From: Castellaniella sp049673105
Lineage (GTDB): Bacteria > Pseudomonadota > Gammaproteobacteria > Burkholderiales > Burkholderiaceae_B
Reading direction: 5' to 3'
Assembly (NCBI RefSeq): GCF_049673105.1
Contig: NZ_JBATXG010000026.1
Span: 7,603 to 71,602, forward strand
DNA length: 64,000 bases
A program made the position numbers and the translations under genes. The notes below the pieces were generated by a model, which did not search any database, was not told the DNA's origin, and was given only the letters and a program-made list of their open reading frames with translations. Below, one piece after another: positions 16,113 to 24,252 of this stretch. The stretch's first letter is position 1, and each line of letters opens with the position of its first letter.

Positions 16113-17149
16113 ACGCTCCCCCCGGCGGCGTCCGCCTGCGCCGGCGACAAGGGATGCCAGCAAGCCAGCCTGCGGCGGTCCTGTCCAGCGTCACTCGCCT
16201 CTGCCGCAACATCCAGGGGCAGCAGAGCAGGCCGCTGGCGACAGGTCTCGTCCGCATACGCGCAACGATCGAAAAAGGGGCAACCCGAAGGCGGATGGCG
16301 CATGTCCGGCACCTGCCCCGGAATGGCCGCCAGCGCCGACCCCGGCGGGGCGCCCTCCGGCAAGCCGTCGAGCAGGCCGCGCGTGTAAGGATGACGCGGT
16401 TCTCGCAGCACCTGCCCGGTGGGGCCCTGTTCAACCACGGTACCGGCATACATCACGTACACGCGATCGCATAACTGGGACACGACCGCCATATCGTGCG
16501 TGATAAACAGTATGGCGGTGCCGCGTTCGCGCGCGTGATGGCGCAACAGCTGCAGGACCTGGCGCTGCACCGTGACGTCCAGCGCCGTCGTCGGTTCGTC
16601 GGCAATCAACAGGTCCGGGTCGCAGGAAAAGGCCATAGCCACCATGACGCGCTGCCGCATGCCGCCCGACAGCTCGAACGGATAAGCCCTCAACACCTGG
16701 GCCGGGTCGGGAATCATCATGTCGCGCAACAAGGATTCCGCCTGGGTCAAGGCATCGCGCCGGCTGATACGGCGGTGCACGCGCAACACCCCGACCATCT
16801 GTTCCCCGATCCGCTGCGTGGGATTCAGGGCCGTCATGGGTTCCTGAAAGATCATGGCGGCCCGGCGACCGCGCCACCGACGGACCACGGGTTCGGAGGC
16901 GGCCAGCACATCATCGCCCCCCAGATGCAGGCTGCCTGCCGTGACCCGGTAGCCGCCGGGCGGCAACAGCCGCAGGGCCGCCATGGCCGTCACGGATTTA
17001 CCGGAACCGGATTCGCCCACGATGCCCACGATTTCCCCCGGCATGACGCGCAGGCTGACGCCATTGAGCGCCCGGACCGCGCCGCCAAAGACGGGGAATT
17101 CCAGGGACAGGCCGCGCACATCCAGGACGGGAATGGTGTCCGGACTCAT
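16109..17149 (-). CDS. dppD: Dipeptide/oligopeptide ABC transporter ATP-binding protein (DppD/OppD)
   Basis: First ATPase of the peptide importer, 346 residues. Walker A is GESGSGKSV near residue 45, the Q-loop is MIFQEPMTALNP, the signature LSGGMRQRVMVAMA and Walker B LLIADEPTTALD. The family C-terminal motif GCPFFDRCAYADETCRQ contains the three cysteines typical of OppD/DppD. Its ends overlap dppC upstream and dppF downstream by 4 bp each. Together with dppF it should form the heterodimeric motor on the DppBC channel. Confidence 0.92.
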   Translation of the reverse strand: MSPDTIPVLDVRGLSLEFPVFGGAVRALNGVSLRVMPGEIVGIVGESGSGKSVTAMAALRLLPPGGYRVTAGSLHLGGDDVLAASEPVVRRWRGRRAAMIFQEPMTALNPTQRIGEQMVGVLRVHRRISRRDALTQAESLLRDMMIPDPAQVLRAYPFELSGGMRQRVMVAMAFSCDPDLLIADEPTTALDVTVQRQVLQLLRHHARERGTAILFITHDMAVVSQLCDRVYVMYAGTVVEQGPTGQVLREPRHPYTRGLLDGLPEGAPPGSALAAIPGQVPDMRHPPSGCPFFDRCAYADETCRQRPALLPLDVAAEASDAGQDRRRLACWHPLSPAQADAAGGSV

Positions 17150-17979
17150 TTCACCCTCGACTTCGGATCGAGCAGGTCTCGCACACCGTCACCCACCAGA
17201 TTGCAGGCCAGCGCCGTCACCAGAATGGCGCACCCCGGCGTCACGGTGTACCACCACTGATCCAACAGGAAATTGCGGCCCGTGGCGACCATCGCCCCCC
17301 ATTCCGCCGTAGGCTGCTGCGCCCCCAGGCCGATGAAGCCGAGCGCCGCCGCCATCAGGATCGCGCCGCCCACGTCCAGCGTGGCCTGGACCACGATGGG
17401 CGAGGCGGCATTGCGCACCACGTGCCAGCTGACCACGTGGCGCCGGCTGGCGCCGAACGTCCACGCGGCCTGCACATAGGCCATCTCGCGGATACTGAGC
17501 GTCTGGCCGCGCGCCAGGCGCACGTAAAAGGGAATCCGCACCAGCGTAATGGCCAGCATGGCATTGAACAGGCTGGGCCCCAGGGCGGCGGCCAGCGCCA
17601 TGATCAGCACCAACGAAGGGACCGACAGCACGACGTCCATGGAGCGCATGATCAGGCCGTCGATACGACCGCCCAGAATGCCTGAAAAACAGCCGATGAT
17701 CGCGCCCGTCACGCTGGCGCACCCGGCCACGAACAACCCTACCCCGATGGACTGCTGTCCGCCATACAGAACCCGGCTGAAAATATCGCGCCCGACTTCG
17801 TCCGTCCCAAACCAGTGCTGGGCGGAAGGCGCCGCCAGGCGCTGGACCAGATTGATCTGCTCGGGGTCATACGGCGCCACCCAGCCGGCCAAACCGACGG
17901 CCAGACCGACCGCCAGCAGAATCAACAGCCCCAAAAGCATCAGGGGGTTGCGGCGCAACTGATACCAGAAATATGTCAC
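17146..17979 (-). CDS. dppC: Dipeptide ABC transporter permease (DppC)
   Basis: Inner-membrane permease, 277 residues. An N-terminal anchoring helix (LMLLGLLILLAVGLAVGLAG) is followed by the periplasmic family motif HWFGTDEVGRDIFSRVLYG, five more spans and the ATPase-contacting loop (AAWTFGASRRHVVSWHVVRN). The start is a GTG whose TGA overlaps the dppB stop (GTGA), preceded by a G-rich ribosome-binding site; the much longer open frame upstream is the shadow of dppB. Pairs with dppB. Confidence 0.9.
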   Translation of the reverse strand: MTYFWYQLRRNPLMLLGLLILLAVGLAVGLAGWVAPYDPEQINLVQRLAAPSAQHWFGTDEVGRDIFSRVLYGGQQSIGVGLFVAGCASVTGAIIGCFSGILGGRIDGLIMRSMDVVLSVPSLVLIMALAAALGPSLFNAMLAITLVRIPFYVRLARGQTLSIREMAYVQAAWTFGASRRHVVSWHVVRNAASPIVVQATLDVGGAILMAAALGFIGLGAQQPTAEWGAMVATGRNFLLDQWWYTVTPGCAILVTALACNLVGDGVRDLLDPKSRVK

Positions 17980-19007
17980 CCAACCCCCCGGATACGAGGG
18001 TCCAGCCGCCGATACAGCAGGTCGACCAGCAGATTCAACACCACGTAGGCGAAGGACACCACGACGGCAAACCCCATCACCGCCGGAAAATCCAGGGCCT
18101 GAATCGAATCCACCACATAGGCCCCCATGCCGGGCCAGCCAAAGACGGTTTCCGTCAGCACCGCGCCATACAGCAGGTCTCCCAGGGCCAACCCCAGGAC
18201 GGTGACGGAAGGAATCAGGGCATTGGGCAGCGCATGGCGCAACACCACCACCCAGGGCGACAGGCCATAGGCCCGCGCCGTGCGCACATAGTCCTCGTTG
18301 AGCTGTTCCAGCATCGAGGAGCGCACCTGGCGGGCCACGACCCCCAGGTGGACGAACCCCAGCGTCACGGCGGGCAGCAGCATATGTTGCAGCGCACTGC
18401 GCCACACCGGCCAGTCGCCGGCCAGCGCGGCATCAATCAAATACAGGCCGGTGACGCTGGGCGGCGGCGTCATGCCCTGATCGATGCGCCCGCCCCCTGG
18501 CAGCCACCCCAATTGCCCATAAAAAATGACGATCAGGCCCAGGCCCAGCCAGAACGCCGGGGTGGAAATACCAGCGACGGCCAGCGTCCGGGCCACGTGA
18601 TCGGTCAGGCGGTTGCGATAGACCGCGGACAAAACGCCCAGCGGGATGCCCAGAGCCGTCGCCAGCACCAGCGCCACCAAGGCCAATTCCAGGGTCGCCG
18701 GGAAGAACGCGGCAATGTCCTGCAGCACAGGACGATGCGTGCGGATGGAGGTGCCCAGATCGCCTTGCAGCAACTGCCCCATATAGTGCAGATACTGTTG
18801 CGGCAACGGCAGATCCAGCCCCAGTTGGCTGCGGATGTGGGCGATGATTTCCGGCGTCGCCCTGTCCCCCGCCACCAGCCTGGCCGGATCACCGGGGACC
18901 ATATGGGAAATGGTGAAGGTGATGAGCGACACGCCCAGCACCACCCATACCAAGCTGAGCAGGCGCCGGCCCACGACCGGCAACCATGCCCCGCTCATGC
19001 CCTGCAC
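17976..19007 (-). CDS. dppB: Dipeptide ABC transporter permease (DppB)
   Basis: Inner-membrane permease, 343 residues, of the DppB/OppB family. It shows the N-terminal helix GRRLLSLVWVVLGVSLITF, the motif MVPGDPARLVAGDRATPE, an EDYVRTARAYGLSPWVVVLRHALPNALIP loop (in pieces) that contacts the ATPase, and FGWPGMGAYVVDSIQALDFP near the end. It starts 49 bp after the binding-protein gene. Met4 is an alternative start. Forms the channel with dppC. Confidence 0.92.
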   Translation of the reverse strand: MQGMSGAWLPVVGRRLLSLVWVVLGVSLITFTISHMVPGDPARLVAGDRATPEIIAHIRSQLGLDLPLPQQYLHYMGQLLQGDLGTSIRTHRPVLQDIAAFFPATLELALVALVLATALGIPLGVLSAVYRNRLTDHVARTLAVAGISTPAFWLGLGLIVIFYGQLGWLPGGGRIDQGMTPPPSVTGLYLIDAALAGDWPVWRSALQHMLLPAVTLGFVHLGVVARQVRSSMLEQLNEDYVRTARAYGLSPWVVVLRHALPNALIPSVTVLGLALGDLLYGAVLTETVFGWPGMGAYVVDSIQALDFPAVMGFAVVVSFAYVVLNLLVDLLYRRLDPRIRGVG

Positions 19008-19056
19008 CTTTCGGACCCTGGACCATCAGCGACCAGGGCGACGAACGGAAGGCATG

Positions 19057-20619
19057 TCATTTTTTCATGTCGGCGACGTTAAAGACGCGCTCCAGCATGG
19101 GATTGAAGACAAAGCCCTGCACATTGGCCCCCAGTCCGGCCTGATAGTTCTTCTGGTACAGATAGGCGTAGGCCGCGTCCTTGACGACTTGTTCCTGGAC
19201 TTGCTTGTACAGGGCAACCCGTTGGGACTGGTTGCTGAGTGTGGCAGCCTCGCGCAGCCAGCCGTCGACCTGCGGATTGGAATAGAAGGACCGGTTGCCC
19301 GCCAAGCCCTTTTTGTCCGAATCGAACCAGTAGCTGGTGAACATGTAGGGATCCGCGAAATCCGGGCTCCAGTTGCCGATGGAAATATCGAAATTGCCCT
19401 GGCCCAGGTTTTCACGCAGCGTGGCGTTGGCGAGTTTTTCGAGCTTGACCGGCACGCCGATCGCCGTCAGATTGGCCTGCACCGTCAAAGCGATCGGTTC
19501 CCAGGCCGGGTCTTGGGTGGAATACCGTAGCAACACCGGCGCCTTGACGCCGCCGGCCTTGCCCACCAGGGCCTTGGCGGCAGCCACATCTTGTTTGGGC
19601 TGCGGCAGATCGGCATCGTGGCCCCACATGCCTTCGGGAATCGGGCCGCGCATCTGCTTGGCCTGCCCCATCATGATGCCATCGACGATGCCCTTGTAAT
19701 CCAGCGCATCCACGACCGCATGGCGCAGATCGGCGCTTTGCAAGGGGCCTTTGGCGTTGTTCAGGTACAGATAGGTGACGCGCAACGACGGGAATTCCGC
19801 CACCTGCACGGCCTTGTCTTTTTTGAGCGCCTGCAGTTGATCGACCGGCAATTCCTCGGCCACGTCCAGATCGCCCTTTTGCAGCTGCAGGCGGCGGGCG
19901 GACGATTCGGGCACGATCTTGACCACGAATTTATCCAGGGTCGGCTTTTTGGAGCCTGCATAATGGGGGTTGCGTTCCAGGGTCAGCGCCTGGCCTTTTT
20001 GCCATGACACCAGCTGGTAAGGCCCTGACCCCGCCGTGTTGCCGGACAGCCAAGCATCGGCATCCGGGCGCTGCATCGCCTGGGGATTGATGATGGATGC
20101 GCCATTGTTGGCCAGGGTGTACAAAAAGGGCGCGAACGGCTTTTTCAGGGTGAAGCGCACGGTCTTGGCATCCACCGCATCGATCTGCATATCGGCGGGA
20201 AAGGCCTCGGACGGCCCTTGCTTTTTGGCCAGCAGCCGCTCGAAAGACTGTTTCACGGCCTGGGCATCTACGGGCGTGCCGTCCGCGAACTGCTGGCCGT
20301 CGTTCAGGGTGAAAGTCCACACCAGATTGTCCGGCGACGCGGTCCAGTTGGCAGCCAGATCACCCTCGACCTCGGTCGAACCTTTGCCGTCGACTTGTTT
20401 GTAGCGCATCAGGCGCTGATAGGCCGGATAGGTGACGGTCCAGTCGTTATTGTCGATCGTGATCGCCGGGTCCAGCGTCTGGGGATCGGCGGGCTTGCCG
20501 ATGACCAGCGTGTCGGGCGGCGTCGCCGCCACGGCCCCGCCGGCCAAAGCCAGCGCCCCGACGCCCATCACGGTTGCCATTACGGCCCGGCGCACGCCGG
20601 TCTGAATCATGGATTGCAT
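19057..20619 (-). CDS. dppA: Dipeptide ABC transporter substrate-binding protein
   Basis: Periplasmic peptide-binding protein (SBP family 5), 520 residues, with a signal peptide ending GGAVAA at about residue 32. The family motif region is near residue 75-130 (WTFTLNDGQQFADGTPVDAQAVKQSFER, in pieces), and the C-terminal half has ISIGNWSPDFADPYMFTSYWF. The ATG follows a GGAGA site; the open frame runs further upstream into ddpX but has no matching start. The position after a D-Ala-D-Ala dipeptidase gene suggests that the transported ligands include D-Ala-D-Ala or muropeptide-derived dipeptides, as in the ddp operon of E. coli. That specificity is inference. Confidence 0.9.
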   Translation of the reverse strand: MQSMIQTGVRRAVMATVMGVGALALAGGAVAATPPDTLVIGKPADPQTLDPAITIDNNDWTVTYPAYQRLMRYKQVDGKGSTEVEGDLAANWTASPDNLVWTFTLNDGQQFADGTPVDAQAVKQSFERLLAKKQGPSEAFPADMQIDAVDAKTVRFTLKKPFAPFLYTLANNGASIINPQAMQRPDADAWLSGNTAGSGPYQLVSWQKGQALTLERNPHYAGSKKPTLDKFVVKIVPESSARRLQLQKGDLDVAEELPVDQLQALKKDKAVQVAEFPSLRVTYLYLNNAKGPLQSADLRHAVVDALDYKGIVDGIMMGQAKQMRGPIPEGMWGHDADLPQPKQDVAAAKALVGKAGGVKAPVLLRYSTQDPAWEPIALTVQANLTAIGVPVKLEKLANATLRENLGQGNFDISIGNWSPDFADPYMFTSYWFDSDKKGLAGNRSFYSNPQVDGWLREAATLSNQSQRVALYKQVQEQVVKDAAYAYLYQKNYQAGLGANVQGFVFNPMLERVFNVADMKK

Positions 20620-20656
20620 GGTGTGTCTCCGTCCGTCAAATGATCTGCTGGCCCGC

Positions 20657-21217
20657 TCAGTGTGTGTGGTACACCTGGACCATGTCATGCTCCGGCAGTA
20701 ACGCATATTCCTGCGCGTTCGGCAATTCGTAATGCCACCATTCCGTCGGAATGGAGCGAAAGCCGGCCTGCAGCATGATGCCCAGCAGCAGGTGGCGGTT
20801 GCGCTGGGCTTCAGGCGGCACGTCGTCGCGGTCGTGGTGGGACTGGTCGCGCATATCGTCGAAGCCCGTGCCCATGTCCAGCGGCTGCCCGCCGATTTCC
20901 AGCAGGCCCACGTCCACGGCCACCCCGCGCGTGTGGTTGGACCCCAGGGCGGCATCGGCCACGTAACGCGGGTCGGGCAACGCTTTCCAGAACACCGCCT
21001 GAGCCCCCGCCGGCCGATAGGCATCGTAGACGACCAGCATCAGGCCGGCCCGGCGAGCCGCCTGCGCGGCGCGGCGCAGGCAATCCGCCGCGACTGGGCG
21101 CAAAGCACAGCGAGCCCCTGGGGCATAGATGGGGCGCCCTACCAAATTGTCCGCCGTGGCATACGCCAAAGAAATCTGTATTCCATCAGCAGGCGTCAAT
21201 TCAACCAGATCCGTCAT
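20657..21217 (-). CDS. ddpX: D-alanyl-D-alanine dipeptidase (DdpX/VanX family)
   Basis: Zinc dipeptidase that splits D-Ala-D-Ala, 186 residues. The VanX catalytic set is visible: Arg in VVYDAYRPAG, the zinc ligands His and Asp in SNHTRGVAVDVG, and the catalytic Glu with the third zinc ligand in EWWHYE. There is no signal peptide, so it acts in the cytoplasm. It is the first gene of the peptide transporter operon, 37 bp before the binding-protein start. This allows uptake and breakdown of cell-wall D-Ala-D-Ala as a nutrient; the family is also known from vancomycin resistance, but no van regulatory or ligase genes are in the window. The chosen ATG gives the usual family length; the frame extends further upstream. 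Confidence 0.88.
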   Translation of the reverse strand: MTDLVELTPADGIQISLAYATADNLVGRPIYAPGARCALRPVAADCLRRAAQAARRAGLMLVVYDAYRPAGAQAVFWKALPDPRYVADAALGSNHTRGVAVDVGLLEIGGQPLDMGTGFDDMRDQSHHDRDDVPPEAQRNRHLLLGIMLQAGFRSIPTEWWHYELPNAQEYALLPEHDMVQVYHTH

Positions 21218-21278
21218 GGCCACCCCGTATTCGTGTGTTCTTCCGTCACAGCACTGTACCGGAAACCGCCGACACGCA

Positions 21279-22889
21279 TCAGCCCCGCAGCTGCCCGATC
21301 CAATGACGGGTCGAGACATCGTGCCCGGCGGCGTCCTCTGCCTGATCGGGGTCCAGCGCCCGCACGATGCCGCGCGCCAGGACCTTGCCGTATTCCACCC
21401 CCCACTGATCAAAGGGGTCGATGCCCCAGATCACGCCCTGAGTGAAGACACGGTGCTCGTACAACGCGAGCAGCGCGCCCAGGGAATAGGGGGACAGGCG
21501 CGGCAAAACGACCAGATGATTGGGCCGCCCGCCTGGGTGTACGCGATGCGGCGCCAGCCGATCGGCCTGCTCCGCCGATAGCCCTTCGGCCAGACATTCG
21601 GCGCGCGCCTGGGCGAGTGTCTTGCCGCGCATCAGGGCCTCGCGCTGAGCCAGGCAGTTGGCCAGCAACTGGCGATGGTGCTGCGCCCAATGGTGATCGG
21701 CCTGGCTGCACAGGACGAAGTCCACCGGCGCGCCATCACTGCCCTGGTGCATCCACTGGAAAAACGTGTGCTGCGCATCGGTGCCAGGCATGCCCCAGAC
21801 GGCGGGCCCCGTCGGCACGCCCACGGGCCGCCCGGACTGGTCCACGGATTTCCCCAGGGATTCCATGTCCAGCTGCTGCACATAAGGAACCAGATTGGCC
21901 AACCGCGAATCGTAAGGGGCGATGTTCAGGGAACCCTGCCCCAGAATGCTGCGGTTGACGATGCCGGCCAGCGCCATGCGCACGGGCGCGTTGAGCGACA
22001 GCGGCGCCTGGGCAAAGTGGGCGTCCATGGCAGCGGCCCCCATGCGCAAGCCCGCCAGCACATCCGCGCCCACCGCCAGCGCCGTGGTCAGGCTGACCGC
22101 CGACCAGATGGAAAACCGACCGCCGACCCAATCCCACAGGTGGAAAATCTGCGTATCCGGAATCCCCCAGGCACGGGCGCGGTCGGGCTGCGCCGTCACT
22201 GCCGCCACGTGATCGGCGGGGTCCAGGCCGGCGGCCAGCAGCCATTCCCGCGCCCGCGCCCCATTTTCCAGTGTTTCGGATGTGGTGAACGATTTCGACA
22301 CCAGCACGATCAGGGTGTCGCGCGGGTCCAGGCCGGCCAGGCCGCCTTCGATGGCGTGACCATCGATATTGGCGACGAAGCGCACATCCCGCCAGGTGCC
22401 GGCATATCCAAAGGCGGACACCGCCAGACGCACCCCCCAGTCAGATCCGCCGATCCCCACGTGCACGATGTGGCGCCAGCGACGCTCGGTATCCGCCCGG
22501 CGCACCCAGGCATCCACACGTTCGCGTTCCGCCAGAACATCGGCGGGGGCCGTGGGCGCGCGCAGCGCGGTATGCCAGGCCGCGCGATTTTCCGTGACGT
22601 TGACGACTTCGCCCGCCAGCAGGCGGCGGCGCTGTTCATCAAATCCACGCGCTTGCAACAAGGCCTGGCCCGCGACCAGCAGTTCCGGCGAGTGACGCTG
22701 CCCGCTGGCATCCAGCGTCAGGCCGGGCGCCTCGACCAGGTCCAGACCATCGGTCTGCGACGGGCAGGTTTGCGCCGCCACGACGAAGCGTTTCCATTCG
22801 GGAAGCTCGGTCAGGGTGGGCGATGTATCGGCAACAGCAGCAGGATGGGAAGCCATGGGAATGTCTGGAGCAGTAGATTCGCCGCTCAT
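21279..22889 (-). CDS. pgi: Glucose-6-phosphate isomerase
   Basis: Cytoplasmic enzyme interconverting glucose-6-phosphate and fructose-6-phosphate, 536 residues from this start. Family motifs are HIVHVGIGGSDWG (sugar-phosphate site), VSKSFTTSETLENG, the signature DWVGGRFSIWSAVSL, QQLDMESLGKS and, near the end, EHRVFTQGVIWGIDPFDQWGVEYGK with the catalytic Lys. The start is uncertain: the ATG used here or a second ATG 33 bp downstream (MASHPAA). Neither has a good ribosome-binding site. It stands alone between the thiolase terminator and ddpX. Confidence 0.95.
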   Translation of the reverse strand: MSGESTAPDIPMASHPAAVADTSPTLTELPEWKRFVVAAQTCPSQTDGLDLVEAPGLTLDASGQRHSPELLVAGQALLQARGFDEQRRRLLAGEVVNVTENRAAWHTALRAPTAPADVLAERERVDAWVRRADTERRWRHIVHVGIGGSDWGVRLAVSAFGYAGTWRDVRFVANIDGHAIEGGLAGLDPRDTLIVLVSKSFTTSETLENGARAREWLLAAGLDPADHVAAVTAQPDRARAWGIPDTQIFHLWDWVGGRFSIWSAVSLTTALAVGADVLAGLRMGAAAMDAHFAQAPLSLNAPVRMALAGIVNRSILGQGSLNIAPYDSRLANLVPYVQQLDMESLGKSVDQSGRPVGVPTGPAVWGMPGTDAQHTFFQWMHQGSDGAPVDFVLCSQADHHWAQHHRQLLANCLAQREALMRGKTLAQARAECLAEGLSAEQADRLAPHRVHPGGRPNHLVVLPRLSPYSLGALLALYEHRVFTQGVIWGIDPFDQWGVEYGKVLARGIVRALDPDQAEDAAGHDVSTRHWIGQLRG

Positions 22890-22954
22890 TATGTCGCGAA
22901 TCGGTCGTGCTGGGGACATTGCGGCGCAGACCGCTTGCCGACCGGCTACCAGCC

Positions 22955-22990
22955 GCAAAAGCCAAGCGGCCCCAAAAGGGGCCGCTTGGC
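22955..22990 (-). terminator. Strong intrinsic terminator of the beta-oxidation operon
   Basis: On the minus strand GCCAAGCGGCCCC-TTTT-GGGGCCGCTTGGC (13-bp perfect stem) is followed by TTTTGC. It lies about 55 bp past the thiolase stop. Confidence 0.9.
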
Positions 22991-23044
22991 GATCAGATCC
23001 GCCCAGAAAACCAGCGGTGTCCAGTCAGACAGGAAAACGTCTGA

Positions 23045-24241
23045 TCAGCAGCGCTCGTAAATCCCCGCCGCCCCCATGCCGGTGCCCACGCACATGGTCA
23101 CCATGCCGTATTGCAGATTACGGCGGCGCATGGCGTGGATCGTCGTCGCCGAACGGATGGCGCCCGTTGCGCCCAGCGGGTGGCCCAAAGCGATGGCGCC
23201 GCCCATGGGATTGACGACATCCTCGTTCAGCCCCAGGTCGCGGATGACGGCCAGGGACTGGGCGGCGAAAGCCTCGTTCAGTTCGATCCAACCCATCTGA
23301 TCCAGCGTCAGGCCGGCCTTCTTCAGCGCAGCCGGGATGGCTTCCTTGGGGCCGATGCCCATGATGTCGGGCGGCACGCCGCGCACGGCAAACGACACGA
23401 AACGCGCCAGCGGCGTCAGATTGTGTTCCTTCAGCGCACGTTCGGACACCACCAGCAAGGCGCCCGCGCCGTCGGACGTCTGCGAGCTGTTGCCCGCCGT
23501 CACGCTGCCTTTGGCGGCGAACACCGGTCGCAGGCGCGCCAGGGCTTCCAGGCTGGTGTCGGCGCGCGGGCCTTCGTCCAGGGACACGGTATGACGGGTC
23601 TCGCGCACTTCGCCCGTCACCAGATCCGGCAGGCGGCGGACGATTTCCACCGGCAACATCTCATCGGTGAATTCGCCGGCCTGCTGCGCCGCCAGGGCGC
23701 GCTGATGCGAACGCAGGGCAAAAGCATCCTGATCGGCGCGGGAAATATCCCAGCGCTCGGCGACCTGTTCCGCCGTTGCACCCATGCCGTAGGCGATACC
23801 AATATTGTCATCGTTCAGGTAGACATCGGGGCTGAAGGACGTGTTGATGCCCATGGTGGGTACCAGGCTCATGGATTCCGTGCCGCAGGCCAACATCACG
23901 TCGGCCTCGCCCACACGGATGCGGTCCGCGGCCATGGCCACCGCCGTCAGACCGGAGGCGCAGAAACGGTTCACCGTGACGCCGCCCACCGACTGGGGCA
24001 GGCCCGCCAGCAGGACGCCGACACGCGCGACGTTCAGGCCCTGGGGGCCTTCGGGAATGGCGCAACCGACGATGGCATCCTCGATCGCAGCCGGATCCAG
24101 ATTGGGCGCCTGGGCCAGCACCCCCTGGATGGCCTTGGCCAGCAGTTCATCGGGCCGGGTGTGGGAATACATGCCGCGCGGGGCCTTGCCGATGGGTGTG
24201 CGCGTCGCAGCGACGATATAAGCTTGTTGCAGAGCAGTCAT
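23045..24241 (-). CDS. fadA: Acetyl-CoA acyltransferase (thiolase)
   Basis: Last step of beta-oxidation: thiolytic cleavage of 3-ketoacyl-CoA; 398 residues, normal for the family. The nucleophilic Cys lies in VNRFCASGLTAVAMA near residue 90, the catalytic His in GGAIALGHPLGATGA, and the second Cys in MCVGTGMGAAGIYE. A strong AAGGAG site precedes the ATG, 12 bp after the stop of the dehydrogenase/hydratase gene, so the two form one operon. The symbol follows functional analogy with fadA; sequence detail resembles the FadI/FadA-like thiolases of betaproteobacteria. Confidence 0.92.
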   Translation of the reverse strand: MTALQQAYIVAATRTPIGKAPRGMYSHTRPDELLAKAIQGVLAQAPNLDPAAIEDAIVGCAIPEGPQGLNVARVGVLLAGLPQSVGGVTVNRFCASGLTAVAMAADRIRVGEADVMLACGTESMSLVPTMGINTSFSPDVYLNDDNIGIAYGMGATAEQVAERWDISRADQDAFALRSHQRALAAQQAGEFTDEMLPVEIVRRLPDLVTGEVRETRHTVSLDEGPRADTSLEALARLRPVFAAKGSVTAGNSSQTSDGAGALLVVSERALKEHNLTPLARFVSFAVRGVPPDIMGIGPKEAIPAALKKAGLTLDQMGWIELNEAFAAQSLAVIRDLGLNEDVVNPMGGAIALGHPLGATGAIRSATTIHAMRRRNLQYGMVTMCVGTGMGAAGIYERC

Positions 24242-24252
24242 CGAAGGTCTCC

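Noticed and set aside
20657..21217. Vancomycin-resistance cluster
   Set aside because: Only the VanX/DdpX-type dipeptidase is present, followed by a peptide transporter; no vanS/R, vanH or ligase genes, so it is read as a nutrient or recycling operon.
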